This document shows positions 9,998-18,110 of a DNA stretch of 46,494 nucleotides, one piece after another (position 1 is the first letter of the stretch; each line of letters begins with the position of its first letter). A model generated the notes under the pieces. That model did not search any database. It saw only the letters and a list, made by a program, of their open reading frames with translations, and was not told where the DNA came from. Made by a program: the position numbers and the translations under genes. Origin of the DNA: Caulobacter sp. SLTY (GTDB lineage Bacteria; Pseudomonadota; Alphaproteobacteria; Caulobacterales; Caulobacteraceae). The stretch covers positions 1 to 46,494 of the forward strand of contig NZ_JAAALA010000035.1 in NCBI RefSeq assembly GCF_009905535.1, written 5' to 3'.

Positions 9998-12900
9998 TCA
10001 CGCGACCACGCCGCCAACCGGTCCGAAACCACCGCCCCCCGGGGTCTCGATCTCGATGACGTCGCCCGGCTCGACGGCGACGGAAAAACAGCCGGTCAAC
10101 GTCCTTACCCCGCCCTTTGCGGCAATCAAACGTTGGGAACCGGGCAAACCGGCTTCGCCGCCCCGGATTCCGCACGGAACATTCAGCCTGCGGCTCGAAA
10201 GCAACGCCGCCTCCATGGGGGCGAGGAAGCGGATTCGCCGGATCGCCCCATCGCCGCCGGGATTGGCGCCCGACCCGCCGGAGCCGTGCCGGATCCCGAA
10301 ATGCTCGACCCGCACGGGGAAGCGGCGCTCCAGGATTTCCGGGTCGGTCAGCCGGCTGTTGGTCATGTGGGTGTGGATGGCGCCCGTGCCTGGTCGACTC
10401 GCCGTGGCGCCCGAACCGCCGCAGATGGTCTCATAGTACTGCCGCGTCTCGTCCCCGAAGGTGAAGTTGTTCATCGTTCCCTGGCCGTTGGCCATGACGC
10501 CCAGCGCCGCGTAGAGGGCGTCGACCACATGCTGGCTGGTCTCCACATTGCCAGCGACCACGGCGGCCGGCGGATGCGGATCGAGCATCGAGCCTTCACG
10601 GGTGAGGATGTGGAGAGGCTTCAGGCAGCCGGCGTTCAGCGGGATTTCGTCGTCCACCAGGGTGCGGAAGACGTAGAGGGCGGCGGCGCTGACAATAGCG
10701 CTGGGGGCGTTGAAGTTGCTGGCCAGCTGGTCGGCGCTGCCCGTGAAATCCAGGGTCGCCTCGCGGGCGGCGGCGTCGACCGTGACCTTGACGACGATCT
10801 CGCCGGCCCCGTCGAGCGGCACGCGGGCCTCGCCGTCGGTGAGCTTTTCGATGGCGCGGCGGACGCTAGCCTCGGCGTTCTGCTGCACGAAGCCCATGTA
10901 GCGGGCGACGGTGCGGGCGCCGTAGGCCTCGATCATCTGGGCCACCGCCGAGGCGCCGGCCTGGCAGGCGGCCAGCTGGGCCTTGAGGTCGGCGATGTTG
11001 CGGTCGGGGGCGCGGGCGGGCCAGTGGCCGGTGGCGAGCGCGGCGCGGGTTTCGGCCTCCAGGAACACGCCGCCACGCATCATCGGCAGGGCGTCCAGCA
11101 TGACGCCCTCCTCCTCGATGGTCTTGGAGAAGGGCGGCATGGATCCGGGCTGCACCCCGCCGACATCGGCATGGTGGCCGCGCGCCGCGACGTAGAAGCT
11201 GGGCTGCGCATCGGCGGGATTCATGAACACCGGCATCACCACGGTGATGTCGGGCAGGTGGGTGCCGCCGAAATAGGGATTGTTGAGCACGAAGGCGTCA
11301 CCGGGGGCGAAACGGTCGTGGCGGACCTGCACCGCGCGGACGGAAGCGCCCATGCTCCCCAGGTGCACCGGCATGTGCGGGGCGTTGGCCACCAGGCCGC
11401 CATCGGTGTCGAACAGGGCGCAGGAGAAGTCGAGCCGCTCCTTGATGTTGACCGAATGGGCCGTGCGTTCGAGGGCCGCGCCCATGGCCTCGGCCACGCC
11501 CATGAAGCGGCGGTTGAACAGTTCCAGGGTGACGGGATCGGGACGGTCGGAGTCGTCCTCGGCGGCCTGGCGGGCAGCGGTGCGCTTGAGGCGGATCAGG
11601 CCGTCCTTCTCGCGGGTCGCGGTCCAGCCGGGGGCGACGGCGATCTGGGTGTCGCCGCGAACAATGAGGGCGGGGCCTTCGGTCGGCTCGGTCAAGTGGG
11701 ATGCCTGCAGGGTCCCAGTTGCTCCCCCCTCGGGGGAGCTGTCGCCGCCGAAGTCGGTGACTGAGGGGGTCCCCACCGGCGGTTGGGCTGGGGATTCCAC
11801 AGGCTGTCGCTGGCGTTCGTGGGGACCCCCTCCACCACGCTTCGCGTGGTTCCCCTCCCCCGAGAGGATGAGGAACTGGCGATGGGCGAACTCCTCCGCC
11901 TCGACTTCCACGCTGGCGATGAGGATGGTGCGGGCCGGCTCAATGAACCCGAACAGACGCTGGTGGGCGGTTTCGAAGGCGGCTTTCGCGGTGGTCTGAT
12001 CAGCAGGCGCGACCGGCAGCACCGCATCGGCGCCGTCGTAGCGGAGCATCAGGCGGATTGTTGTGTCGCCGGGGACAGAGCCCTGGGCGGCGAGGGCTTC
12101 AGTGGCTTCAGCGGTGAGGCGGTCCGCGAGGGCGTCGGCGGCCTTGAGGCCTTCCGAACCGAGGGGCTGTTCGAGGCCGGCTTGGCGGAGGGCGCGGACC
12201 CTGGCCTGGCCTATGCCCCAGGCGCTGAGCAGGGAGGCATGCAACGGGCTCAGGACCTCCGTCATTCCCAGCGCATCAGCCACGTCGCAGGCGATCTGCC
12301 CAGCCGCGCCGCCGAAGGCGACCAGGGCATGGTCGCGGGGGTCGAAGCCGCGTTCGGTTGAGATGCGGCGGATGGCCTGGGCGGTGTGCTCAACGGCGAC
12401 CGCGATGAAGCCTTCGGCGGCGGCCTCGGGCGTGGGCAGGCCCATGGCCTGGGCGAGGTCCGCGAGGCGGGCGCGGGCGGCGGCAACGTCCAGCGGGGCG
12501 TCGGCGCCGGGGCCGAAAATGCTGGGGAAGAAGGCCGGGTTCAGGCGGCCCAGCACCAGGTTGGCGTCGGTCACCGTGGCCGGCCCGCCGCGTCCGTAGG
12601 CGGCGGGCCCGGGATTGGCGCCGGCGCTGCCCGGCCCGACCCGCGCCCGCAGCCCGTCGAAGGCCAGGATCGAGCCGCCGCCGGCCGCCACGGTTTCGAC
12701 GTCGAGCATCGGGCTGCGCAGCCTGGCGCCGGCCACGTCCGCCTTATCGCGCCGCTCGAGCACGCCGGCGAACCGGCAGACATCGGTGGAGGTGCCGCCC
12801 ATGTCGAAGCCCAGCACGGCCGGCGCGTGCGCCTGCCGCGCCGTCTCGGCTACCCCGACCACCCCGCCGGCCGGGCCGGAAACCACCGCGTCTTTGCCCC

Positions 12901-13645
12901 GGAAGACGTCGGCGCGGACCAAGGCGCCGGCGCTGGTCATGAACCACAGGGGCGCGCCGGCGATCGCAGAGGCGACCTGGTCGACATAGGCCTGGAGGAC
13001 AGGGGTCAGGTAGGCGTCGGCCACCGCCGTCTCGGCGCGGGGCACGAAGCGGGGGAGGGGGGAGACCTCGCTGGAGAGGGCGACGTAAGTGAATCCGGTG
13101 GCGCGGGCGAGGCGGGCGGCGGCCTGTTCGTGGGCGGGGTTTAGGTCGCTGTGCAGGAAGGCGATGGCGACCGAGGTCAGGCCGGCGGAGCGGGCCTCTG
13201 CCAGTTGAGCGGCGAGGGCGGGTTCATCGAGCGGGGTGACGAGCTGGCCGTCTGCCCCGAGCCGTTCGTCGGCCTCGATGACCTGGGTGTAGAGCGGATC
13301 GGGGCGGATCAGGTCGAGGGCGAAAAGGTGGAGCCGGGACTGGTCGCCGATCACCAGGGCGTCTGCGAAGCCCTTGGTGGTGACCAGCAGGGTCGGGGCG
13401 CCCTTTCGCTCCAGCAGGGCGTTGGTCGCGACCGTGGTGCCCATCTTGATGGCCTCGACCCGCTCGGCCGGGAAGGGTTCGCCGGGCGCGGCGCCGAGCA
13501 GCCTGCGCATCGCCTCCACGGCAGCGTCCGGATATGCGGGGGACTGGGATAGAAGCTTGAGGGTCTTCTCGGCGCCGTCGGGCGCGCGGGCGACCACGTC
13601 TGTGAAGGTGCCGCCGCGGTCGATCCAAAAGGACCAGCGGGTCAT
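9998..13645 (-). CDS. 5-oxoprolinase / hydantoinase, fused HyuA and HyuB domains
   Basis: The 1215-residue cytoplasmic enzyme has the size and order of ATP-dependent 5-oxoprolinases. The HyuA-like part comes first (IDRGGTFTDVVARAPDG at the N-terminus; DMGGTSTDV near residue 285). The HyuB-like part starts near residue 690 (PDPVTLELFNRRFMGVAEAMG, ERLDFSCALFD). The family opens 5-oxo-L-proline to glutamate, or cleaves related hydantoins, using ATP. Residues about 593-645 are abnormal: Gly/Arg/Pro-rich sequence encoded by a palindromic repeat (11716-11868) inserted in frame in the linker before the GPALIV motif, sparing both catalytic parts. The gene is otherwise complete, so the protein is probably made with a disordered loop. 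The start is ATG at 13645; the promoter lies in the divergent region toward 13762. Confidence 0.9.
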   Translation of the reverse strand: MTRWSFWIDRGGTFTDVVARAPDGAEKTLKLLSQSPAYPDAAVEAMRRLLGAAPGEPFPAERVEAIKMGTTVATNALLERKGAPTLLVTTKGFADALVIGDQSRLHLFALDLIRPDPLYTQVIEADERLGADGQLVTPLDEPALAAQLAEARSAGLTSVAIAFLHSDLNPAHEQAAARLARATGFTYVALSSEVSPLPRFVPRAETAVADAYLTPVLQAYVDQVASAIAGAPLWFMTSAGALVRADVFRGKDAVVSGPAGGVVGVAETARQAHAPAVLGFDMGGTSTDVCRFAGVLERRDKADVAGARLRSPMLDVETVAAGGGSILAFDGLRARVGPGSAGANPGPAAYGRGGPATVTDANLVLGRLNPAFFPSIFGPGADAPLDVAAARARLADLAQAMGLPTPEAAAEGFIAVAVEHTAQAIRRISTERGFDPRDHALVAFGGAAGQIACDVADALGMTEVLSPLHASLLSAWGIGQARVRALRQAGLEQPLGSEGLKAADALADRLTAEATEALAAQGSVPGDTTIRLMLRYDGADAVLPVAPADQTTAKAAFETAHQRLFGFIEPARTILIASVEVEAEEFAHRQFLILSGEGNHAKRGGGGPHERQRQPVESPAQPPVGTPSVTDFGGDSSPEGGATGTLQASHLTEPTEGPALIVRGDTQIAVAPGWTATREKDGLIRLKRTAARQAAEDDSDRPDPVTLELFNRRFMGVAEAMGAALERTAHSVNIKERLDFSCALFDTDGGLVANAPHMPVHLGSMGASVRAVQVRHDRFAPGDAFVLNNPYFGGTHLPDITVVMPVFMNPADAQPSFYVAARGHHADVGGVQPGSMPPFSKTIEEEGVMLDALPMMRGGVFLEAETRAALATGHWPARAPDRNIADLKAQLAACQAGASAVAQMIEAYGARTVARYMGFVQQNAEASVRRAIEKLTDGEARVPLDGAGEIVVKVTVDAAAREATLDFTGSADQLASNFNAPSAIVSAAALYVFRTLVDDEIPLNAGCLKPLHILTREGSMLDPHPPAAVVAGNVETSQHVVDALYAALGVMANGQGTMNNFTFGDETRQYYETICGGSGATASRPGTGAIHTHMTNSRLTDPEILERRFPVRVEHFGIRHGSGGSGANPGGDGAIRRIRFLAPMEAALLSSRRLNVPCGIRGGEAGLPGSQRLIAAKGGVRTLTGCFSVAVEPGDVIEIETPGGGGFGPVGGVVA
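11716..11868. repeat. Palindromic repeat inserted in frame in the oxoprolinase gene (copy A)
   Basis: The arms GAGGGGGTCCCCAC (11763-11776) and GTGGGGACCCCCTC (11819-11832) are perfectly complementary. They are flanked by smaller hairpins: GCTCCCCC/GGGGGAGC (11721-11739) and ACCACGC/GCGTGGT (11834-11850). The same order of blocks, in the other orientation, makes up the intergenic element at 42411-42576, so both belong to one dispersed family. Its length keeps the oxoprolinase frame open. Confidence 0.8.
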
Positions 13646-13718
13646 GCGCGGGTTCCTTTTCTCACGGTCGGGCGCCCAACCATGACGAAACCTTCACGAA
13701 CAGCGTTCCGCAGCGTCG

Positions 13719-13747
13719 TTGTCATGTGGCCGCCATCATCGTATCCT
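13719..13747 (+). promoter_or_regulatory. Promoter of the TerB-DnaJ gene
   Basis: TTGTCA (13719-13724) and TATCCT (13742-13747) are 17 bases apart. Initiation would fall near 13754, only eight bases before ATG 13762. The GTG at 13726 would then be untranscribed, which decides the start of the next gene. Confidence 0.5.
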
Positions 13748-13761
13748 GCCTTCTCCTTCCC

Positions 13762-14457
13762 ATGACCTTTTGGCGCAACATTGCAAGGCTCGCCGCGAAC
13801 CGCGTGGACGAAGCCGAATGCCCCGACTGCCCGGCGGGGCTGCCCGGCGAGGACCCCGCGTTCTCGACGGCGGTGACCGCGCTTGGCGCAAAGCTGGCCA
13901 AGGCGGACGGGCGGGCCGATGGGGCCGAGTACGACGCCTTCGCCACCGTGTTCCAGCCGGACGAGGGCAGCGAGCGCAATGTCCGCCGGCTCTACGAACT
14001 GGCGCGCCAGACCTCTCTTGGCTTCGAAAGCTATGCCCGGCGGCTGGCCAAGCGCTATCGCGGCTGCCCGCAACTGCTGGAAGACGTGCTCGACGGGCTG
14101 TTCCATATCGCCGGCTCGGACGGGGCGGTAACCACGGACGAACTCGACTACCTCGAGCGGGTGTCGGACCTGTTCGGCCTGTCGCGGCTGACGCTGCGGC
14201 GGTTGAAGGCCACCCACATCGGGGCCGGGGCGAACGATCCCTACGTGATCCTCGGCGTCCTGCCCGACGCCTCGGACGAAGACCTGCGGGCCGAATGGAA
14301 GAAGCAGCTGTCCTCGGCTCACCCGGATCGGGCGCGGGCGCGCGGGCTGCCGGAAGAGTTCATCGCCGTGGCGGAGGCCAAGGCGGCCTCGATCAACGCC
14401 GCCTTCGACGCGGCCATGGCGGAGCGCCGGGAGCTGCGGATGGCCGGCGCCGCCTGA
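13762..14457 (+). CDS. TerB-like / DnaJ-domain protein (DjlA type)
   Basis: The 231-residue protein joins a TerB-like helical domain (about 25-150, with acidic turns such as AKADGRADGAEYD and AGSDGAVTTDELDYLE) to a C-terminal J domain (about 160-220, NDPYVILGVLPDASDEDL) with the HPD tripeptide needed to stimulate DnaK (AHPDRA). It resembles the DjlA group of cochaperones, but without an obvious N-terminal membrane anchor if it starts here. A GTG at 13726 would add a hydrophobic stretch (AAIIVSCLLLP) but lies upstream of the predicted transcription start. It is single and divergent from the oxoprolinase gene. Confidence 0.8.
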   Translation: MTFWRNIARLAANRVDEAECPDCPAGLPGEDPAFSTAVTALGAKLAKADGRADGAEYDAFATVFQPDEGSERNVRRLYELARQTSLGFESYARRLAKRYRGCPQLLEDVLDGLFHIAGSDGAVTTDELDYLERVSDLFGLSRLTLRRLKATHIGAGANDPYVILGVLPDASDEDLRAEWKKQLSSAHPDRARARGLPEEFIAVAEAKAASINAAFDAAMAERRELRMAGAA

Positions 14458-14499
14458 ATCGCCCAAGCCCAAAAAAAGCCGCCTGAACCCTTCATTTGG

Positions 14500-14531
14500 T
14501 TGACGTTCACGACGAGCGGCCAAAATATAAG
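14500..14531 (+). promoter_or_regulatory. Possible promoter before the 14572 gene
   Basis: TTGACG (14500-14505) is followed by the AT-rich stretch AAAATATAAG (14522-14531). The exact -10 hexamer and spacing are uncertain (AAATAT at 17 bases, TATAAG at 20). Confidence 0.4.
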
Positions 14532-14571
14532 AGACGCAGGCGCGCATTGCGCCTCGAGAGGATTGGCAATA

Positions 14572-14862
14572 ATGGCGACCAACGGCGGGGGCGCGACGCA
14601 GAGCAGCCTGAAGGGCCTGGCCTGGATCGGGGGCCTGCTGGCCACGACCGCGGCCGTGGTCATCGGCTCGGTGCTGATGGTTTTCGCCGCGACCGCCGTG
14701 GTCATTCTGGCCATCATGACCAGCGCCACCCTGGCGCTCGCCGCCCTGGCCGGCCGCGCCGGCCGCAAGGCTCGCGCTCGCCAGGCCGACGATGGCGTGA
14801 TCGAGGCCCGCAAGGTCGGCGGCCACCATTGGGTGGCCTACGGCTGGAACGAGCGGCGGTAA
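14572..14862 (+). CDS. Small two-helix membrane protein, unknown
   Basis: The 96-residue protein has two adjacent hydrophobic segments (about 15-65: GLAWIGGLLATTAAVVIGSV and FAATAVVILAIMTSATLALAAL). A basic tail follows (GRAGRKARAR) and a C-terminal soluble end HHWVAYGWNERR. I chose ATG 14572 because GAGAGGA lies about ten bases upstream and the extra residues from ATG 14500 overlap the promoter. I do not recognise a family. The next gene begins just after its stop, so the two may be cotranscribed. Confidence 0.65.
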   Translation: MATNGGGATQSSLKGLAWIGGLLATTAAVVIGSVLMVFAATAVVILAIMTSATLALAALAGRAGRKARARQADDGVIEARKVGGHHWVAYGWNERR

Positions 14863-14928
14863 CTTCACCTGGATAACGTTGTCTTCCTGAAGCCGGATCG
14901 GGGAATCGTCCCGGCCCTGCGTCAGCAC

Positions 14929-15426
14929 ATGGCCTCGGGCGATTATGTCTCGATCGTGACCCCTGACGACACGTCCTACGACGGTTTCGTCATCGCTCTG
15001 AGCGACGCGTTCGTGCTGCTGCAGAACATCGAGTCCTGGCGGGTCGACGGGGTCCGGGTGTTTCCACTCGGCCAGATCGCGGAGATCCGGCATGACGACG
15101 TCCGGAAGGGCCAGCAGGCGGTGCTGGAATGGCGGGGCGTCGACCGTGGCGACCGGTACGAGTGGCTCGACCTCGGTGATTTCCAGGCGCTGTTCGAGTC
15201 GGTGAGGGCGCGGGGTGTCACGGTGGTGGTTCATGACGAGGAGGTCTGCGATCTTGGCGTGGTGATCGCCGCGACCGCCGCCGCCGTGGAACTCCGCCCT
15301 ATCGACACCGGCGGCAACTGGGAGGACGAGCCCTGGTCGGTCTCCTATGATGACATCTGGCATGTCGGCATCGGCGACGATTATAGCGCGGTCCTGCGGG
15401 CCTATGCGGATCGGACCCCCGCCTGA
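14929..15426 (+). CDS. Hypothetical protein, beta-rich (165 residues)
   Basis: This soluble protein looks beta-rich and has an internally repeated pattern: GDYVSIVTPDDTSYDGFVIALSDAFVLLQNI and, later, GVTVVVHDEEVCDLGVVIAATAAAVELRPI. It might be two small-barrel domains, but I cannot name a family. ATG 14929 is the first canonical start and has no ribosome site. The same frame is open back to the previous stop and reads LDNVVFLKPDRGIVPALRQH just before this ATG, which looks like protein. Translation may therefore begin at CTG 14869 with an AGCGGCGG sequence about ten bases upstream. Confidence 0.65.
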   Translation: MASGDYVSIVTPDDTSYDGFVIALSDAFVLLQNIESWRVDGVRVFPLGQIAEIRHDDVRKGQQAVLEWRGVDRGDRYEWLDLGDFQALFESVRARGVTVVVHDEEVCDLGVVIAATAAAVELRPIDTGGNWEDEPWSVSYDDIWHVGIGDDYSAVLRAYADRTPA

Positions 15427-15484
15427 CGCCTGATGGCGCCGGCCGTCACGTCACCCTTGCCCCCGCCGCGTGACCGCGCCATGG

Positions 15485-15508
15485 TCTCTCAAACAATCGT
15501 TTGGGAGA
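15485..15508. promoter_or_regulatory. Inverted repeat overlapping the ribosome site: candidate TetR-type operator
   Basis: CAAAC (15490-15494) and GTTTG (15499-15503) are perfect arms around AATC. With flanking bases the symmetry reaches 10 bp per arm with one mismatch (a G-U pair in RNA). Operators of this form are typical of TetR-family regulators of acyl-CoA metabolism, which suits the acyl-CoA dehydrogenase downstream. As RNA it would also hide the GGGAGAG ribosome site. Confidence 0.5.
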
Positions 15509-15514
15509 GATGCG

Positions 15515-15805
15515 ATGATCGGCGTGGTGGCGAAGCTGTTCGTGCAGGAGGCCAAGGCGGCCGAGTTCGAGAAGATCTTCCTCGACATGGCGGCGCAGGT
15601 GAAGGCCAACGAGCCAGGGTGCCTGATGTACACCCTGACCAAGAGCCGGACCGAGCCCGGCGTCTACAAGGTGCTGGAACTGTACGTCGACGCCGACGCA
15701 CTGAAGCATCACGGCGGCACCGACTACTTCAAGGCCGGCGGCGCGGCGATGGGGCCGACCATGGCCGGCCGGCCCGAGATCGAATACCTCGACGCGGTCG
15801 AGTAG
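15515..15805 (+). CDS. Antibiotic biosynthesis monooxygenase (ABM) fold protein
   Basis: The 96-residue protein has the single ferredoxin-like ABM domain (MIGVVAKLFVQEAKAAEFEKIF, then EPGCLMYTLTKSR and YKVLELYVDADALKHH). Such proteins are small cofactor-free dimers that oxidise quinol-like compounds, or serve unknown roles. GGGAGAG stands shortly before ATG 15515. Four bases separate it from the acyl-CoA dehydrogenase, so the two form an operon, which suggests a role in catabolism of acyl-CoA substrates rather than antibiotic synthesis. Confidence 0.85.
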   Translation: MIGVVAKLFVQEAKAAEFEKIFLDMAAQVKANEPGCLMYTLTKSRTEPGVYKVLELYVDADALKHHGGTDYFKAGGAAMGPTMAGRPEIEYLDAVE

Positions 15806-15809
15806 CGCC

Positions 15810-17018
15810 ATGGACCTCGCCTTCTCCGACGCCGACCGGGCCTTCCAGAAGGAGGTCCGCGACTGGATCGCGGCCAACTATGACTCGGGGCTGAAAGCTG
15901 CCCTGGCCCAGTCCAAGAACGGTTACCTCGACAAGGCCGGCCAGGTCGCCTGGCAGAAGAAGCTGGCCGAGCGCGGCTGGGCGGCGCCGGATTGGCCGGT
16001 CGAGCATGGCGGTGCTGGGTTCAATTCCGCCCAGCGGTACATCTTCAACATGGAGATGAGCCTTGCCGGTGTGCCGACCTCCTCGCCCATGGGGTTGAAG
16101 ATGGTCGCCCCGGTGATCCTGGCCTTCGGCACCGATGAGCAGAAGGCCCAGCATCTGCCGCCGATCCTCAACAGCGACATCTGGTGGTGCCAGGGCTATT
16201 CGGAGCCTGGCTCCGGTTCCGACCTTGCCTCGCTGCAGATGCGGGCCGACCGTGACGGGGACGACTATGTCCTCAACGGCAGCAAGATCTGGACGACCCA
16301 CGCCCAATGGGCCGACTGGATGTTCTGCCTGGTGCGGACGTCGCAGGAAGCCAAGCCTCAGAACGGGATCAGCTTCCTGTTGCTGCGGATGGATACGCCG
16401 GGGATCGAGATCAAGCCGCTGCCCACGCTCGACCAGCCGGTCGATGGCCAGCAGGAGATCAACCAGGTGTTCTTCACCGACGTCCGCGTGCCGGTGAGCA
16501 ATCGGATCGGTGAGGAGGGGAAGGGCTGGACCTACGCCAAGTACCTGCTCGAATTCGAGCGGGGCAACGCCTACGCGCCGGGGCTGATGAACAGCCTCAA
16601 GAAGGTGCGAAAGATCGCCGCCGCGGAGCTGGGAGACGATGCGCGCCCCCTGATTGAGGACCACGACTTCCGTCGGAAGATCGCGGACCTGGAGATCAAG
16701 GTGGAGGCGCTGAACGCCACCGAGCTGCGGATCTTCTCGGCCATGGCCGGGGGCGAGCCGGTGGGACCGGCCTCATCGATGCTCAAGTGCGCCGGCTCCG
16801 AGGCCCAGCAGGCGATCACCGAGCTGGTGCTTGAGGCCGTCGGCCACTACGCGGCGCCCTACACCCCCGCCTTCGGCGGCGGCAACGAGTTCCACCCGGG
16901 CCCGGACTATTCGGCGCCAGCGGCGGGGGCCTACTTCAACTACCGGAAGGCCTCCATCTACGCCGGTTCGAACGAGATCCAGCGCAACATCATGGCGAAG
17001 CTGGTTCTGGGGCTCTGA
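15810..17018 (+). CDS. Acyl-CoA dehydrogenase family protein
   Basis: The 402-residue flavoenzyme introduces a trans double bond between C2 and C3 of an acyl-CoA and passes electrons to ETF. Family signatures are GYSEPGSGSDLASLQ (about 131-145, flavin and substrate contact), VLNGSKIWTTHAQWADW, and the C-terminal IYAGSNEIQRNIMAKLVLGL. Length and the internal IEDHDFRRKIADLEI segment resemble the large-subunit type seen in pimeloyl-CoA or long-chain dehydrogenase pairs. A paired small-subunit gene is not adjacent, and the exact substrate is unknown. Confidence 0.9.
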   Translation: MDLAFSDADRAFQKEVRDWIAANYDSGLKAALAQSKNGYLDKAGQVAWQKKLAERGWAAPDWPVEHGGAGFNSAQRYIFNMEMSLAGVPTSSPMGLKMVAPVILAFGTDEQKAQHLPPILNSDIWWCQGYSEPGSGSDLASLQMRADRDGDDYVLNGSKIWTTHAQWADWMFCLVRTSQEAKPQNGISFLLLRMDTPGIEIKPLPTLDQPVDGQQEINQVFFTDVRVPVSNRIGEEGKGWTYAKYLLEFERGNAYAPGLMNSLKKVRKIAAAELGDDARPLIEDHDFRRKIADLEIKVEALNATELRIFSAMAGGEPVGPASSMLKCAGSEAQQAITELVLEAVGHYAAPYTPAFGGGNEFHPGPDYSAPAAGAYFNYRKASIYAGSNEIQRNIMAKLVLGL

Positions 17019-17027
17019 CCGACCAGA

Positions 17028-17163
17028 CCCGTCATCCCGGCCGGAGCGCGCAGCGCGGAGAGCCGGGACCCAGGGGCGGCCGGCAGGCTGTCGGCCGCTT
17101 CGACATCACACTCTTTCCCTCCTGGGTCCCGGATAGCCGCTGCGCGACTTCCGGGATGACGGG
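17028..17163. repeat. Nested inverted repeat, about 136 bp
   Basis: The outer arms CCCGTCATCCCGG (17028-17040) and CCGGGATGACGGG (17151-17163) are perfectly complementary. So are the inner arms CCGGGACCCAGG (17063-17074) and CCTGGGTCCCGG (17121-17132). This is the usual form of a dispersed intergenic palindrome and may act as terminator for the dehydrogenase operon. It ends 18 bases before the SPFH operator. Confidence 0.8.
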
Positions 17164-17181
17164 CTATTGTGGAAGCGATAA

Positions 17182-17197
17182 AAAGTGATATCACTTT
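17182..17197. promoter_or_regulatory. Palindromic operator AAAGTGATATCACTTT, copy 2
   Basis: This perfect 16-bp palindrome lies 23 bases before the SPFH ATG. It shares its central 14 bases, and the downstream TTTnATA, with the copy at 1707-1720. The likely binder is the ribbon-helix-helix protein encoded at 18111 in the same transcription unit. Confidence 0.7.
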
Positions 17198-17219
17198 CAT
17201 ATCGGTTTTGGAGGGCGTT

Positions 17220-18107
17220 ATGGCTGAGCACAAGGCAATCAATCAGACGGTCGAGCGGACCGGTGGCGGGATCAACGGGATCCTGATTCTTCTGATCTCG
17301 CTGGTGATCATCGCGGCCGGGGTCACCCAGGTTCCGCAGATCGAAGAGAACGCCGCCCTGGGATTCCTGGGCATCGGCGCCATCGTGCTGGGCTCGCTGG
17401 CCCTGGCCGGCTTCTACATGCTGCAGCCCAACGAGGGCGTCGCGATCACCCTGTTCGGCGACTACAAGGGCACCGACCGCACCACCGGCCTGCGCTGGGT
17501 GCTGCCCTGGTACGGGCGCAAGAAGATCAGCATGCGGGTGCGCAACGTCACCAGCGAGACGCTGAAGGTCAACGACCAGGGCGGCAACCCGATCGAGATC
17601 GCCGCCAACGTGGTCTGGCGGGTGGCCGACTCGGCCCAAGCGCTGTTCGACGTGGACGACTACCAGGCCTTCATCAATATCCAGATCGAGACCGCCCTGC
17701 GCGAGGTGGCGCGGCACTATGCCTATGACCACGCCGAGAACGACGAGCCCACCCTGCGGGCCGACGCCGAGGTGGTGAGCGAGCGGCTGAAGGTCGACCT
17801 GCAGACGCGGGTGGCGGTGGCCGGGATCGTCATCGACGAATGCCACCTGATGCACCTGGCCTATGCGCCGGAGATCGCCGGGGCGATGCTGAAGCGCCAG
17901 CAGGCCCATGCGGTGCTGGCGGCGCGGGCGCTGATCGTGGCCGGCGCCGTGTCGATGGTCGAGACGGCCCTGGCCCAGCTTTCGGAGCGGGGCGTGGTCG
18001 AGCTGGTCGAGGAGCGCAAGGCAGCCATGGTCTCCAACCTGCTGGTGGTCCTCTGCGCCGACCGCGAGGCCCAGCCCGTGGTCAACACCGGCACGCTCTA
18101 CGGGTGA
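17220..18107 (+). CDS. SPFH (band 7) domain membrane protein
   Basis: The 295-residue protein has two N-terminal membrane helices (about 20-65: [15 protein letters not shown] and [23 protein letters not shown]). An SPFH/band-7 domain follows (about 70-210: [46 protein letters not shown]), then an Ala/Glu-rich helix likely to oligomerise. Proteins of this family form ring or cage scaffolds in membrane microdomains. GGAGG precedes ATG 17220. The next gene, four bases downstream, is a ribbon-helix-helix protein. The promoter carries a palindrome, so the pair looks like an autoregulated envelope module. Confidence 0.88.
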   Translation: MAEHKAINQTVERTGGGINGILILLISLVIIAAGVTQVPQIEENAALGFLGIGAIVLGSLALAGFYMLQPNEGVAITLFGDYKGTDRTTGLRWVLPWYGRKKISMRVRNVTSETLKVNDQGGNPIEIAANVVWRVADSAQALFDVDDYQAFINIQIETALREVARHYAYDHAENDEPTLRADAEVVSERLKVDLQTRVAVAGIVIDECHLMHLAYAPEIAGAMLKRQQAHAVLAARALIVAGAVSMVETALAQLSERGVVELVEERKAAMVSNLLVVLCADREAQPVVNTGTLYG

Positions 18108-18110
18108 TCG

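Noticed and set aside
11692..12027. Oxoprolinase gene as a pseudogene split by the repeat
   Set aside because: The frame stays open through the repeat and both catalytic parts are complete, so I keep it as one intact gene with an insertion.
17028..17163. CRISPR array
   Set aside because: The repeats here and at 18.3, 37.2 and 37.8 kb are single inverted structures, not direct repeats with regular spacers, and no cas genes are present.
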